Of a stretch of 64,000 nt of DNA, positions 1 through 13,720 are shown piece after piece. The DNA is from Campylorhamphus procurvoides (Eukaryota > Chordata > Aves > Passeriformes > Dendrocolaptidae): NCBI GenBank assembly GCA_013396655.1, contig WBMV01009170.1:1-64000 (forward strand), in the 5' to 3' direction. Below the pieces are notes generated by a model. That model saw nothing but the letters and a program-made list of their open reading frames with translations. It was not told where the DNA came from and did no database searches. The stretch's first letter is position 1, and each line of letters begins with the position of its first letter. The position numbers and the translations under genes were made by a program.

Positions 1-19
1 AAAAGACTCTGCGGCAACA
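1..19 (-). mobile_element. Possible edge of an ERV LTR cut by the window start
   Basis: The first bases read GACTCTGCGGCAACA, nearly the same as the right edge of the LTR at 13051-13602 (GACCCTGCGGCAACA, ending at 13602). If homologous, this is the outer 5' end of a minus-strand LTR whose body lies left of the window, with the terminal CA at 18-19. Only about 19 bases are available, so chance similarity is not excluded. Confidence 0.35.
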
Positions 20-90
20 GGATCATCACTAAACTAGGAAGGAAATGAGAGGTGCTGATTGTGAATAAATGCCTGGAATTCAAATATTTG

Positions 91-141
91 GGAGGGAGGG
101 AGGAAGGAAAGAAGGAAAGAAGGAAAGAAGGAAAGAAGGAA
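91..141. repeat. Purine microsatellite (GGGA/GGAAAGAA)n
   Basis: An uninterrupted purine tract. It starts as GGGA units and becomes an 8-base GGAAAGAA periodicity. The open frames across it are low-complexity artefacts. Confidence 0.9.
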
Positions 142-143
142 TA

Positions 144-3100
144 TTACTTATCTGCTTGTTTAAATTGGAAAGGTAAAAATGTAAGAAAAACAGTAAAATT
201 AAATTAGGGAACTTTGGGTATGGTAATATTTGAGCAATTTTCACACAGGCAGAAGCAAGGAATGAGACAAACACATTGTTGCCATTTGTATTTAAATGTT
301 TGTTCCTTATTACTTTTTGTTCTTATATTATTCAACCATCTAGCTTCTTGCATGTGTAAATACTCCTCCTGATTGGTTTGGCTGGGTTTTGAGCAGGCTC
401 TTCTATTTTTTATTTTCTGTACTGAAATTCAAAGACAGATAAGGTCAAATAGTATTCCTAGTCATGGTCATGAAATACTTCTAAATTAACAGTAAAACAG
501 AATTTGCTTTGTCTCATGCCAATGTATTTGGCATCTTCTGGATACACAGAAGACAGTATATTCATTCCTCAGAGTGCTGATGTTTCTTTACAACTCTAAT
601 ACATTTGAAACATCTGTCTTGCCATCTGCGATTGCAAAGTTGTTCAGCTTCCATGTCAGTTTTGCATATACAGATTGATTTCTGGAGATATATTCTGATG
701 AGTAAAAATAACATCATTTCAAGGAATTATTTCTTGAATCACTGCCAGTCGTGGTAAAAAAATAAATAAATAAATAAAAAAGAATCCAGAAAGTGTATTT
801 CATTCATTAACTAACTAACCTGCTTGCAAAATAAAAATGTGAGTATATTGAATTAATCTCTCATTCCTGACTGCACATATTAGCACCCAATAATAGTAGG
901 GACAATGAAATAACATCTTACAGCTTAAAATTTGGTTCAGTATCCTCATGGTATCTCTAATCTAGAAAAAAATAAAACAAGGTTAAAAGTAGTAGTTTGA
1001 GGAAATAAGATGAAAACTGAAAGGATGTTAAATGGAAGAAATTCTTGCCAAAAAACTGATTTCCCAAAGGAAAATCCTGACACAATTTTAAGACCAAAAT
1101 AAAGTTCAGAATGTTCAAAGTTGAAACACATAATTTTGCTATGGAAAATTGATGACAAGTTAAAATGAAAGCACTTAAAAATGTGTAATTAATAGCAATC
1201 ATGAATTTTCATTAATAATAAAGCACTTTGTTCTGAGAGTAATATACATCCATTTAATGAAAAATATAAGTTATCCTTAATCACACATTTTTTTGTCTCT
1301 ATGCATTTTTAACATTAGCAAATCTTTGCCCTGGTTTTCGAGTGGAGCCTCATTTTAACTGGAATATCAGCAGTTACTAGTCCAACATTAAAATGCAGGA
1401 AAAGAAAACTATGGGACATAAACACACTTTGAAAAGTGATTTCTACAAACACATGCTGAAAGTACTCACCCAGTGATTTTAGAGACATCTATTCTTTAAT
1501 TGTAACATTGAACCAGCTTTCAGAACAGAATATTTTAACTTTTACCTTTCTAAGAAGGAGAAAAAGAGTAACCTAATGTACTATAAGTGGGTGTAATTCC
1601 ACTGAAATATACCGTATTTTAGTTTGGCAAATCCAAACTTTTGTCTACTCTGTTGCTTCCCTATAGCCGTCAAGGATTTATACACATGCAACACAGAATG
1701 TTCAATTTAGCAAAATTGCCTATTCAAAACTGCATAGTCAAATGTTTAACTAGAAGTGTTTGGGGAACAGATGGACTATTTAATTGTTGATTTTTTAAAA
1801 AGTCCTTAAAACAAATAAACAACCTATTTGAATGCAGTTTTACTTGAAATATTCTCAAGGGTATAACTGTTATTGTATGAATAAATGTGTTTACAACTCC
1901 ATTTTTCCTGCTTAGGCAATCTTACAAGCAATTGAAGGAAAGTGTAAATATCACTGCATTTAACACATTACAAGCGGTAAATGAATGGATATTTTAATAT
2001 CTTATATATTTGTGACTGGTATATGTGCTCCTTGCATGAAACACTCTGGGCTCTAAAGGCCTGCAAAGCTTCTCATATTCCCTGCTGTACTAATACAGTA
2101 GAAGAGCACAGGAACATAGGAAAAAACATCCCTACAACAACACAAAGGCTGCTTCTCTCACAAGTACCAAGGGTTACTGTAAAGTAGCTCTGAACAGCGA
2201 CCATGAGACTGAAATGGAACGCTGCCTCTAATTGGATCCAAGATAGTTATAATTTCTCAGATGTTTCCATCTGTGTCATGGGTATAACTTAGACTTGAAG
2301 TAGGCTTGGAGTAAGCCATGATGAGCAATACTAAATCCCTGTACCAAAACATTTCCTCCAGGGACTGCAATACACTTGTAAGAATCTTTGAACTTGTTTT
2401 ACTTCAACCCCACCCCTGCAGTGAATTTAGGCAAAGTAAAGCAAAATGAAGTTTAGACTGAGTGGGGAAGGAAATCAATTTATGTATATGAGGAGTGAAA
2501 GATTCCTCAACCAAAGAGCTCAGATCAATGTAGATTTTCTGCAACATAATTCAGAATGACCCATAATATTTTGACAGTAGTAGAGCAATAACTGCTCTGG
2601 AGGATGCAGCCCAGCAATCATTGATATTTATAGTGTGAGATAGGCTAGGAAGTGTCATTGAGTTGTAGGTGAATTACCGCCTATTCCCAGTTCAGTTACC
2701 TTTGTCATAGGCGGCTGTTCATTTCCAAGCTCAGAGAAGGAGCAAGATTTACAAGGCCTTTGGACCACTTTCAGTATCTTCCTTATCTTTTTTTTTTTCC
2801 CAAAAAAAAATTGTCAGAATTCTTTTATTTGAACAATATTTTAAACACTTTTATGAAGAAAAAAGGCTCATTTTTCCAGGGAAGCCATTCTCGAGATATG
2901 AACACACTCAGATGAAATAAATTTTATAACCTGTTTCTTTCTATGCTCATTCATGAAGTTTCCAAGTCAATTTTTAGAAGAATATTACTCATTCAACAAC
3001 TAGTTTTATTTGCTGCTAAAGCAGAGACAGAAACTGTTCTAAATGTACTGATACATAGCCCATAAAACTATGGAAACAGAGCAGGACTTTAAAAAAAATG

Positions 3101-4006
3101 AATTCAAGCAGTCTTTGAAGCAAAGCAACTTAAGCCATATGACATTATGATTATGAGTGTTCAAAATAAGTTAAGCAGCCTTAAGATCATGAAGTTCCTG
3201 ATTATAGTTGCATCTATATCCTCTGAGTTGGGCAGAAGTGAACTCAAGCTCACCACCTCTTTATCCCATATATTTTCATTCCCCATCTTGAGATCATTTT
3301 AGCAGACCTGTCTCTCCCATGGCCACCCTGAATCAAGCATGCCTTAAAGTGAGTGCCTTATTAAGGTCACCTTCTGCCCCAACACAACACCTCTGCTGCA
3401 CAATCAGATCTTCTTCAACTGGTAGGAAACCAGGCAAGGGCATAACCAGAAGCAAAGTCAGCCTCTGAGGGTGGGGACAAAGGCAAAGGAGGCAGTAAGC
3501 AGAGCATTTTCTTGGCATATACACTACCCTTGGCACCAATTTCTAGTCTCCTGAGAGTATGCACTTAATGAAAATCATAGCTTAGACAAGGTCAGCTTTG
3601 TTCTTTTCCCTCTGAGCTCACACTGGTCCATGGGGCAAAAGTTCCAGGTATTGAGACTATAATGATTGTCACCACACATCACAGTCAATTATGTGCACAG
3701 AGCTCACTGTAGTGGCATCTGGAGTCTGCCTTACTACACCAATCTACAATTTGCAAGTTCACTACCCCCATGCTCAGGATGATCATTATTGCTGATTGGG
3801 ATCTGGCCACCTCTGATACCTCCCATTAAGTGGTCAGGACTGGCTATTTAGGGCAATTTTTGTCTGCAGATAGTTTCCCATTTGTCTCCCAGAATAGAAA
3901 TCCAAAGAGTTGCACTGTGCACATAATGTCTGCTAGCATGTGGAAAAAAAATCTGTCTTTTAAATCATTCTCTTCACTTAATTAATTCCCTTTGCCAAAG
4001 TATCTT
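144..4006. other. Unassigned AT-rich DNA, no gene seen
   Basis: Apparently unique, AT-rich sequence. All open frames are short (under about 85 codons), biased to Phe, Leu, Ser and Lys, and show no recognisable domain. It contains a short AAAT array near 756-781 and T/A runs near 2790-2810. No transposable element was recognised. Intron or intergenic DNA are equally possible. Confidence 0.6.
756..781. repeat. (AAAT)n microsatellite
   Basis: About four AAAT units flanked by A runs. Confidence 0.8.
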
Positions 4007-4056
4007 GAGAGGAGAGGAGAGGAGAGGAGAGGAGAGGAGAGGAGAGGAGAGGAGAG
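4007..4056. repeat. (GGAGA)10 pentanucleotide microsatellite
   Basis: Ten essentially perfect GAGAG/GGAGA units over 50 bases, abutting the 3' (tail) end of the CR1 fragment at 4057. The uniformity suggests a recent, length-variable array. Confidence 0.95.
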
Positions 4057-4490
4057 TCTTTTCAGTTGGAAGGGACAAAAATTGTTCATCTAGTTCAACT
4101 GTCTGACCACTTCAAGGCTGAACAAAAAAATACATCAGATCATTAAGGGCACTGTCCAAATGCCTTTTAAACTGACAGACCTGGGGCATCCACCACCTCT
4201 CTAGAAAGCATGTTCAAGTGTCTTATCACCCTCTCTATGAAGAAATATTTCCTAATACCTACCATGAACCTCCCTTGGCACAGCTTTTCCCCATTCCCAT
4301 ATGTCCGATCACTGGATCCCAGGGAGAAAACATCAGCACCCCCCTCTCCCTTTCCCATCCTCACAATGCTGTAGGGAGGAACAAAGTCACTCCTCGGCCA
4401 CTTTTACTTCAAACTAGAAAAGCCCAAGGTACACAACCACTCCTCATGGGACATGTCTTCTTCCTTCCGCCCTCTTCATGTTTTCTTCCT
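4057..4490 (-). mobile_element. CR1 LINE 3' fragment
   Basis: Read on the plus strand, the block opens with the reverse complement of a CR1 3' tail (TTGGAAGGGAC, then CTAGTTCAACT) and continues into the end of ORF2. The minus-strand frame over 4167-4364 keeps the usual CR1 C-terminal landmarks: SDRT, then GNGEKLCQGRF, IRKYFFIERV and REVVDAP. The copy is 5'-truncated, as most CR1 insertions are, and carries frameshifts, so it is not coding. The right boundary is approximate because similarity fades. It sits directly beside the GGAGA array. Confidence 0.85.
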
Positions 4491-7400
4491 GAGTACTCTG
4501 CTATAAGATGCTAAATCAAGATGATTTCCTAAATGCTCAACCCAGGCTAACCCAGGTGACTTCCTCCAACAGCCACAATTTCTTTTCCTTGAAGATGATA
4601 GTGATAAGATTGTAATCACCTAATTTGATATCAGCAGTGCAAATAGCTACCTTTCCCTCAGGGTACTCCTATAATTAACATAACAGTCCTATTTCCAGTA
4701 CAACTTGTACAATCTGTTTTGCACATCAATATTAAGAGAATGAACATGTCCTGAAGTGTTTATTTCTCTCTACTGAGAGTTTAAAGTCTACAACTAATAT
4801 GACCTATCTGCCAAAGCCTGAGATTTCCCTCTTTCTTATGTCCCTGCTTCTATGTTGCCTTTATCAACTGCTTTTAATTCTTGGTGGACAGCCAGGAGCA
4901 TCACGTTACTAACATGGAATCACCCTTTGAGGCTGTATCAAGGAAATGCTCCATTGACTCCAAATGGGAAACAGTCACCAGTTAGACTGCCCATTCTTGC
5001 CAGAGTTTGAATTAGAATGAGCAGGAAAGGCCAAGTAACCACGGCCTTTTCTCTAGTTGTCAACCTATTCCTGTTTCTTTAGCATTGTAATTGACTGTGA
5101 CTAATTGCTTTTAGGTGACCCACTTCCTATTAGTACCTGTGATACTCCTCCTGTTCAGTATCAGGTATGCTTTTTGCTCTTTTTTATTCATATTTATTAT
5201 TATATGTCTCTGTTGTCAGACCTGTTTGTTTCCAGCAGCTGTGCTCAGTACACTACCTTGAAACAAAGCTATACAGTGTCATTATTTTCTTTAGTTAGAA
5301 TTCTTGAGTTCTGAATAAGAACAAGCTCAGCAGAAGGTGAGAAATTTATGAGTGATAAAGGCGTCTTGTCTATTTCACCACCTAGTGCTGGGAAAAAATT
5401 AACCTCCTTACTCATTTTCCCTACCAGTGTCCGCCGAAGCTCAGGTTAACACCAAGAGAGCTTCATTCACCAGCATCCAACACCAGCTCTAAGAGGTGGC
5501 TCGAAGAAAGCATTACCAGCTCTGCTACTGTTTGCAGTTAGGGCCAAGTCAGTCCTTCAGAGGATGGTGCCCAGTTCCCTTTCCCTGGACCACATGAAGC
5601 TCCATCAACTCTTCCTGTTTCCACTCCTTCTAAAAGTCTCGTAGAAACTATGCCCCACAGAGTGATCACTGCTGAAGGCTTTCGCAAAGGGGCTGGGACT
5701 CTCTGGGTCTCCAAATGAAAGTTTGTGTCATTTTTTTAGGTCTGGATCTGCAGGAAAAGGTGCAGTGTGCTACACTCAGACTACCAAAGTATCCTCCCTC
5801 CAAGTCTATACTTTGCTATGTTTTAACCTTCAGGTGACAATTCCTTCTCAGAAACCTGCCTTCCCAGGAACTCAACAGGAAGGAGCTGTGGATGAGCTTA
5901 GTGCCAACGGATAAGCGCCCCATGAGCTGGCAGGGTCCTGGTGGCAGATCTGAAGACCTTTTCAGTTCTAAAATGGACTAGTTTGTTTTATGAAGAGGGA
6001 GACTGGTAGGCATGAGAAACAGAGAGAGGGCAAGGCATTGCTAGTCTGTATCTGTGACTGCAAGCTTACACAACCTGTTGTACTGAACTGGAGTGAGATA
6101 TTAGCCAGCCAGATGCAGCCTGCTTTACCCCAGTACCTCATTAGCAATATGAGAACAGTTTAACTCTATTTACTAAGTACACACCTTTGCTCAGACTGTG
6201 AACTAGGCTTTGCACTGATGAACGCACTTATTCAGCAACAACTGAAAGCTCAGAAAAGGAAGAAAATGCTGTAATTTGTGTAACCAGCCAAAAGCTGTTA
6301 AAGAGTGTAGTAACAGTTCACTCATGGAAATAAAAATGATTGCTAATTAAGCAACTTAGCCTCAGCATATCCTGAAAGATTAGTGAAGACTGCATAAGAG
6401 CAGGAAGACAATTTAGCAGCTTAGGTATAACTTCGTACAATTAAAAAATGGAACCATGTAAATAATGCCAGATATTCTTCAAGAACCATTCTGTACCTAA
6501 AAAGAGCATCAAAAACATCAAATGAAAAATTAAAATACATAACTTTCTAGCTGACTTGAATTTTCATTCTTCCCCGCACTCCACAGTAACCAAGCAGAGC
6601 TCCAAGCAGCACACAGGTTTTGAGAGGACCTCAGTTTTTTCCAGCTCTCTCAGTCATGCTGCCTTTTGGAAAAGCCTTTTGCCTTTGAAAAGGCAGCCAT
6701 GGGCCAGCAATGAAGAATTATGCAAGATGAGTTGATACATGGCAAATTACGATTCCCCAGTTATCCATGTCAGATCACTAGAGTGAACTACTGATATAAA
6801 TACATTTTGAATTTTTCATGACAGTAGCAAGAATAATCTCTCTACTATAAAAGAACTTAAAGTTTTATACAACAGTGAAGCAAAGGACAAGTACAATTCT
6901 ATGGCAGATATATGTGTAGGGTTATGAATAAGCCTACAGGTGGAAGTGCAGATCTTCTCTTCTTATTTCCACTCCCCACTCTCTCACCCCACTAAATCTG
7001 ATATTTCAGTGGGGAAGCATTAAAGACTCTGAAAGCACTCTAACAGTTTTGCATAGATTCTGCTGAGGACACAAGCTTTAAGATTCTAGCCCATAGCAAA
7101 CCTAAATAGGCACGATCACAAAAAAACTCTAAAAGCAATTTTAAATTAAATGGAAGCCTTAATTTAGTTGATTAGATTGGCAGAAAAGACTTACCATTAG
7201 AAATCACCAATTTTCTTTTTTTTAAATCAGTAAAATTGAAGTATTACCTAGGAAGATGGTGTGAAACATCCATGCACAAAACCAAAGCCACTCACAAGTT
7301 CATGAGCTTGTGTAATAGCCCAGAACACAAGTGCATTACCCCTGCTGTACACTGCAGTGGAAAGGCTAAATTGCTGTCAGAAATGGTTGTCAATTCCCAG

Positions 7401-8656
7401 AAGGATTCTGAGTAAGGAAAGAGCTGTTTAGAAGTGAACAAAGACAAGTCTCTCATGCTATATCATTTCTTTGCATCCTGAACAACAACAAACAACATAG
7501 AGGGAATGTTCAGATGTACTAAAATTGTTTTCAGCTATCATTGTCCAAAGATGTGACTGTCAGATCATGATATGTCTCTGCCTCATTGCCTCTTCTTTGG
7601 GTGACTTCTTGATTCCTACCTTCCATTTTCTTTTGCTTTACCTTATTTGCTGTGTTTGTGATTCTATAATTTCATCTCAATTTTCAGTTTCTTTCTTTGC
7701 AGGGAAAAGGAGGAGGTTTGCTTTTTATCCTTTAGTTTTCTGTCTTTGCAATATGGTCCTTCTGAGCTGCTGCATTTGCATCTTCATTTTATTCGGTGAT
7801 CTTAGCTTCAGTTTCTGCTTTGCTTATTTTATTGCATAATCCAGTTTCTGATGCTGCAGGATCTGTCCTTTGCTGAAAGGAGTTTCTCTTTAATTTACTC
7901 TCTGAAGAAATGTCTCTTGAGCTGTCTACATTCACTAGTAGATATTCTTCCAACTTCTTAGCTGCTACATATCAGGACATCTTTTCTCAGGTAACAATAA
8001 ACCAATCTAGTTGTCCTTGTCTCCTTTTTTCTGCCCTTATCTCAGAAAGTATCAGACGTTCTCTAAATATAAGAGAAATTTATTCCTTCTTTGTTGGAAT
8101 TGAAATGGATTTGCATGACAATTCAGTTTGTTCAACTAAGGTGTCTTTTGTGTAAATGCTTAAAAGCCTTCTTACATTTTTAATTCTTAGTAAGTGCAAT
8201 GGCTCCTGCTTAGAAAGAAAAGCTAAAAAATTATTCACCTAACAAATAGATCTCTGATAAACCTTAACAAATTTCTCCCTAAAAAGAACTAGAGTGTGCT
8301 ATTTTTTCAACCGAAATTATACCTGAGTAAACCATAGCATTCTCTGCCAGGGCAAACCTCCTACTAATTTATTGATTTGGTGATTATGTCTGGATTCTTC
8401 TAATAGAGACCACTTTCTATTGAATTTTGGTAAATTAAACAACCTGAACCTATTGAAAATACTAATTTAATACTTAGATACTCTTCTGTGAGAACCAAGG
8501 GATTAAAACAATTAAAACATTGAGGTACACAAATGGTTAAGGTCTAGAATGAGGTCACTAAAAGAACAGAATAAGACATCAAACATGAAAGAAGGCTGAA
8601 GGATTAAAATTACTCAAAGCCTAGATCCATTATAAGAATATCCAGTTTCGGCTTAC

Positions 8657-8657
8657 N
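8657..8657. other. Undetermined base (N)
   Basis: A single N in otherwise ordinary sequence, marking an uncalled base or minimal assembly gap. Confidence 0.95.
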
Positions 8658-8704
8658 CCTGCAAAAGGCTTACACAGACAACAATACATAGTGGTTTTGT
8701 GGGG

Positions 8705-8725
8705 TTTTTTTTTAAAAAAAAAAAA
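8705..8725. repeat. T9-A12 homopolymer palindrome
   Basis: Nine T followed immediately by twelve A, a self-complementary tract able to fold into a hairpin. Such tracts are prone to slippage and to misassembly; the uncalled base at 8657 is 48 bases upstream. Confidence 0.9.
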
Positions 8726-11700
8726 GTTGGAATATAGATTTCATCTTTCAGTGTACACATTAGATGGGATAGAAAGAAACTCCTCCTGCAGAAAGTGAGT
8801 CTGTAATTGTCCTCAGGGTTTTCTTCCTCTCCCTTGGATTAATACAGTATTGACCTCCAAAGCCATGGGCTAAGTGACTTCTAGAATTTAGCCTCTCTTT
8901 CAACAGATGTACTTCTAAGATTAAAAGGAAATTTTGCACGAAGGTCTCAGCATGCCCCAGGAAACAGGGGAAAAAATGTCTTTTCAGACCACATGGCAAA
9001 CCAAAAATGTCAAGAGTCCTTCACAAGTGCTAACAGGATAGGAGCATGAAGTGTGAAGGAACAATATATAAACTGGCATAAAGGAGGACATATTTGATCC
9101 CCAAATGACTGGAAGACTAACATTCAAGCAGACTGTTATGCTGACATTTTGTAAGAGGCTTTGATGAGGTGACAGTTTGCCTGACTGAAATGCCAAAGTT
9201 AAGCAATGTAAGCATTCTTCTGCTGTGCAACTGCACAATTTGTGCCCACCTAGATTAGTCTTTGACATGGGGACTAGAGGTTGCCACATGGTATGGGGTG
9301 GAGGTGAGACATGATTGTCACTTTACCAAGCAGCATGTATCTTTAGTCTATGCAGTCTTGGCATTTTGCATTGAATTTTCTTCATATTTGAGGCTGATAT
9401 AAAAGTATTGATCCCTGAGTGTACTTGTGCCTGCTAAATTTAAAAATGGCATTTTATTGCAAGTTCAGATAATGTCTACTCTCTATATCAACAGGCAATA
9501 CCTAAAAATGGCTGTTTTGCCTGGACAATTTATAGCACATCTACACAAAATATCTATTCTCTTGGAATAAGTGAGACACCACTATTTACATTGAATAACA
9601 ATTTACACTGAGCAGTCAGCTGGGCAGCTTGTGAAGTTGATTGAAACATACAATAAGTAGCTGTAAAATACATTGCAAAATAAAAAAAAAATAAATATAA
9701 AAAAAACAAAAATTACCACAATGACCAAATATCTTCTCCTGGAGCAGGGAGACCTGTTATTCAGCTATCACCATCAAAACATTTCAAACACCACTCATTG
9801 ACAGCAGATGCTGGTTTGAGGCTTCTTAGAAAGTACTGTGTTTTTAAAACAAATCAAAAGCAGTAGATGTAATGGGTTTGTGTCAAAGAAAGACATTGAT
9901 TTTAATTGCATTTCAGAGTGTTTCATTATTCCAGATAAATACTTGTCACAAGTGCAGAGAAACAGAGTTCAAAATAACCTTGCTTTAAAAATCAATCTAT
10001 GTACAAACTTTTAATTATTTACAGGTTGATTTTGGTGAATGTTACTTTGCCTTTAATTTTTTTCTGTTTTCTTTTTAATTGTTATTCATTTTTAAGACAT
10101 AATCCTCTCATTCACTCAGAAATTACAACCTTGCACTCTTGACTCAGTGAGTCGTTCCACCTTTTCTTCTAAGAAGTGTTTTTGCAATTCCGTATTTTCT
10201 TACAGCTCAACTTTACCTTTGCATTATACCATGAGCAATTATTTCTGCCCTTCACTAATACAATGAGATTTGAAGGGCCAAGATGTGGGATTTTCAAAAA
10301 TGGTTAGAGATGGATAAACCTTACACCCAAACAGTAAGACTGTTGCAAATGATTTTCATGGAAGGAAAATTAAGCTGACACCATAGGCTTAGGAATGTAC
10401 TACCAGTCCAATGATTTTTCTTGTTTATAACAATACTGCTTCCTTGTGTAAGTTTTGTTTTATACAGTATTTGTGTTACATGATAACAGTTGTGTTCAGT
10501 TAAGAAAGGGAAGATTTTCTTTTAAGTGTGAAGACTATACCTTTCAACAACTGAAACTCATACTTCTTGCTACTGTCTCATATATCCTTAACCAGAGGCT
10601 AAAAAAAAAAAAAATCTTCTCTATATCCACTTCCAATTGCTCTTAAACTGATGGTTATATTCTCAATATCAACAAATGGGCTTGTACGGTTTGCCTGGCA
10701 AAATAAAGACAGAAATAATATTAGTTGGTGGTTATCACCAGGGGTTATGTGATTAGTTTTGTACTGTTAGACATTTTTAAAAACACTGTTTAGAAAAGAA
10801 TACAAAACACAGCACCTATTTGTCTGTTTTTAAACTTTGTCCGTCTTGGTGAGGTGCACTTTGCTGTTCATTAAAAACAGCTCCATCTATATTTCCCTTA
10901 GCAAATCTGCCATTTAACCTCCACCCCTTCTTCTAAAGCAGATGAGCACCCCGACACACTGAGCTACTGCAGATGGTCTTTTAAAGACCAAATCAGGAGA
11001 ATCTTCTTCAGTTATTGATACTGATACACAATCTTTGTATGTGATGCTGGGATATAAGGAACTGTGGAGAGTATCCATAAACATTTAGTTCATCCCTACC
11101 ATGAACTGCCACAGGCTTTCTCCAGTGCATTAAAAAGGTTTACAAAGAAGAGGTCATATAAAATGCTATGAAGACAGAGTGAAAATGAAAATGAAGGCTA
11201 TGTTCCTTTCCACAATGGGAACATGTTGTCAGTCTTTTTTCCAAGACTATTTGCCTTCATTGTTATTGGTAAAGGTTCTCCCCTCCTCAGAGAGCCTGGT
11301 ATCACTCAAATATCTCATGAACTTACAGAATCCTTAAAAACACTTCATTAACTGCATAATGTTTGCTTCCATTAACAAAGCAGCTCTGTCTGAGTTTAAT
11401 TCCTCTTTAATTGAATGCTACTGCTCTGTCTCAAGAGCTGTAAAGTCTCCGGGATTGCAAACACAATAATTATTAGCATTGAATTTTGATTCATTGAACT
11501 CAAAAGATGGAATTTAACATTGACTGAGGCTTAAACAAATGCTGAACAAAGTCAGTTCCTTCATTGTTGTCACTATTGTCTGCGAAGGACACGAGGGAGT
11601 AATCAGCCCATATATAAACACTCGGTACTGTCAACAGGAATATCACACACATCTGAAGATCTTTGTAGCAAAATGGGTTTTGACAGGACGGCATGATAAA

Positions 11701-13050
11701 GCCTGAGGCATTTTTTTTCTTTGTTTGGAAATTCTTCCCTTTGCCAATAATTACCTACACTCCCCCATAAGATCCTTCCGCCTTGAAATATAAACAGAGA
11801 GATACACTTCATAAATACTCTTTTAACTTGTAGTGAAAGCTGTAATTGAAAATGAAAAACATATTTCTACACAGGAAAAAATACGTACATAGACATAGGT
11901 TCAGTTTCACAAACAGACTCATAATTTGTTGTGATCTCAGAATAAAAGGTGGTATTTTTTACTTCTGTAAACTAGGTCAACTATTTTGGCATTACACACT
12001 TTGGTATTGCAAAAGAAGACCATTTTGCAACAGTCTAGTTCAAGAGGTTGATATCAAGAATTCACAGCAAATTTATTATAATCAGTGAAAAAAAGATAAA
12101 CTGCTCATGCCAGGATATAAATCAGTCCCAAGCTTTTGTGCTTCAGACAACCAAAACCACAATGACCACGTACTATGTAGCAGAATCTCTTCCATTTCTG
12201 AGGCCCCTTTCTGAGAATGTAGCTAGAATGATTACTTTCCAGCACAGGGATTCAGAGTTGTCAAAACCCAGCTCACTTATGCCTATGAGCAGCCTTAGCT
12301 TATCCTTTAAACCAGTGTGGGGGGAAAGAAAAAACTATGACATTTTACATTTGGCACAAAATATTACTTTTTGTTAAAAGCAACGAGATTTGCTGTTGCG
12401 CTGGAGACAGGGATAGGAAGAGAGGCAATTCCAAGAGTGTTTCCAAGCGACTATGAAACTTCTGTTCAAAATACCTATCCATGCAGCAGACAGACTATGG
12501 AAAGAAGTAAGGAAGGACGCAATAGTTGGAGGACGAGGGTCAAATAAATTAGGGGGGAAATTATCCTATCTCTGCTTATGAATTTGGCATATTTTTAGAG
12601 CACTGAAGAATAGTTCAGTCTTTGTTTTGGGTATAATACAATAAGAAGATCTTACAAGAATTAAAGCTATTATACACACCAGTATATAATTTTATATGAT
12701 GTATAATTTTAAATTATGTGAATTTAAGTACTGCCAACTATGCAATATTGTATTGCATGCCAGTAATCTAAATGCAGATTAGAGCTACGTTTTTTCATAT
12801 TTAGAGGAGATAAGGAAATTGTTAAAAAAAAAAGAAATTTAAAACAATTGGTACTTTTCTTCATAGCTATAATCTAAAGAATATGAAGCAATTAAGATCA
12901 TAGATGGTATAAGTGAGTATGAACTGATAGTCACTATCAGGAAAGATAATGTGGGCAACTGAAAGAGACAATAAAAAATGAAGTGGAAAATGGAAAATTG
13001 CAACATCAATTTTTAAAATGAACTGAGATAGGTTTAAGAATGCATTAAAA

Positions 13051-13602
13051 TGATGCCTTGAAGGGGCGCAGTAAAAATTCCAGGCAGTCAGTTAGGAGAT
13101 AAGATAAATAAACAAAAGTCTTTAATGAGCCAACACCGGCTCACAGGAATACACATGAGAATTCTCTATCACACAACTAAATTACAGGTTTTTATAATAG
13201 TGTCTATCCAATCCCATTTTGCTATTTCCCCCAGTCCTGCCCCAAACCACCCTCTCCACGCCCCCTCAGGAATTGGGTCTGGGGTATCAGGACCCTCTCT
13301 TCATCTTCATTGTCTTCTTCACAGCACGTCAGGTTCTTGGAGGCCTTCCAAAGCTTCAGATTTGGAGGTCCTTCTGTCCCTGTCTTTATCTTGTGGTTCA
13401 GGCTTCATGGTGTTTTTCTGCAATTCTACCTTGAAATACAGACTAAACAGCTTTAAGGAATTCTAAGGGTTGTTAGGATAGGGGTCATGGGGTATAAACA
13501 TTCAGCTACTAATGTTACATTACTAATACATTAGATCTACAATAATTTCTAATATCTATAAAATTAAAAGAATCAAAAAATCAAAGAGACCCTGCGGCAA
13601 CA
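13051..13602 (-). mobile_element. Solo LTR of an avian endogenous retrovirus
   Basis: The block has LTR architecture on the minus strand. The termini are near-inverted: TGATGCC at the left and GGCAACA at the right, so in sense it starts TGTTGCC and ends GGCATCA. In sense order there is a TATA-like TTATAAAAA (13188-13196), an ATTAAA polyadenylation-type signal (13121-13126), and the 3' end at 13051. Flanking AAAA on both sides (13047-13050 and 13603-13606) could be a 4-bp target duplication, but the sequence is low complexity. Its length of 552 bases is normal for an LTR. No adjacent retroviral genes are visible, so it is a solo LTR. The ERV class is not certain. Confidence 0.75.
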
Positions 13603-13720
13603 AAAACATAGCTACTTCAGTTTTCCCAGGAGTAAGACAAAAATCCCATTCATGCAGAGAGCGTTCAGAAAAAATAAAATACCTACCATGGTTTTATCTG
13701 ATCTCTATGTATGCATATTG

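Larger units (their letters stand above)
4491..13050. other. Unassigned AT-rich DNA, no gene seen
   Basis: Roughly 8.5 kb in which I recognise neither exon nor mobile element. The longest frames (for example 104 codons at 7525-7839 on the plus strand and 101 codons at 8984-9289 on the minus strand) are hydrophobic, low-complexity translations typical of AT-rich noncoding DNA. It includes one undetermined base (8657), a T/A palindrome (8705-8725) and an A-rich tract near 9680-9715. A subregion near 11.33-11.53 kb is rich in ATTA cores and is discussed as a finding. Confidence 0.6.
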
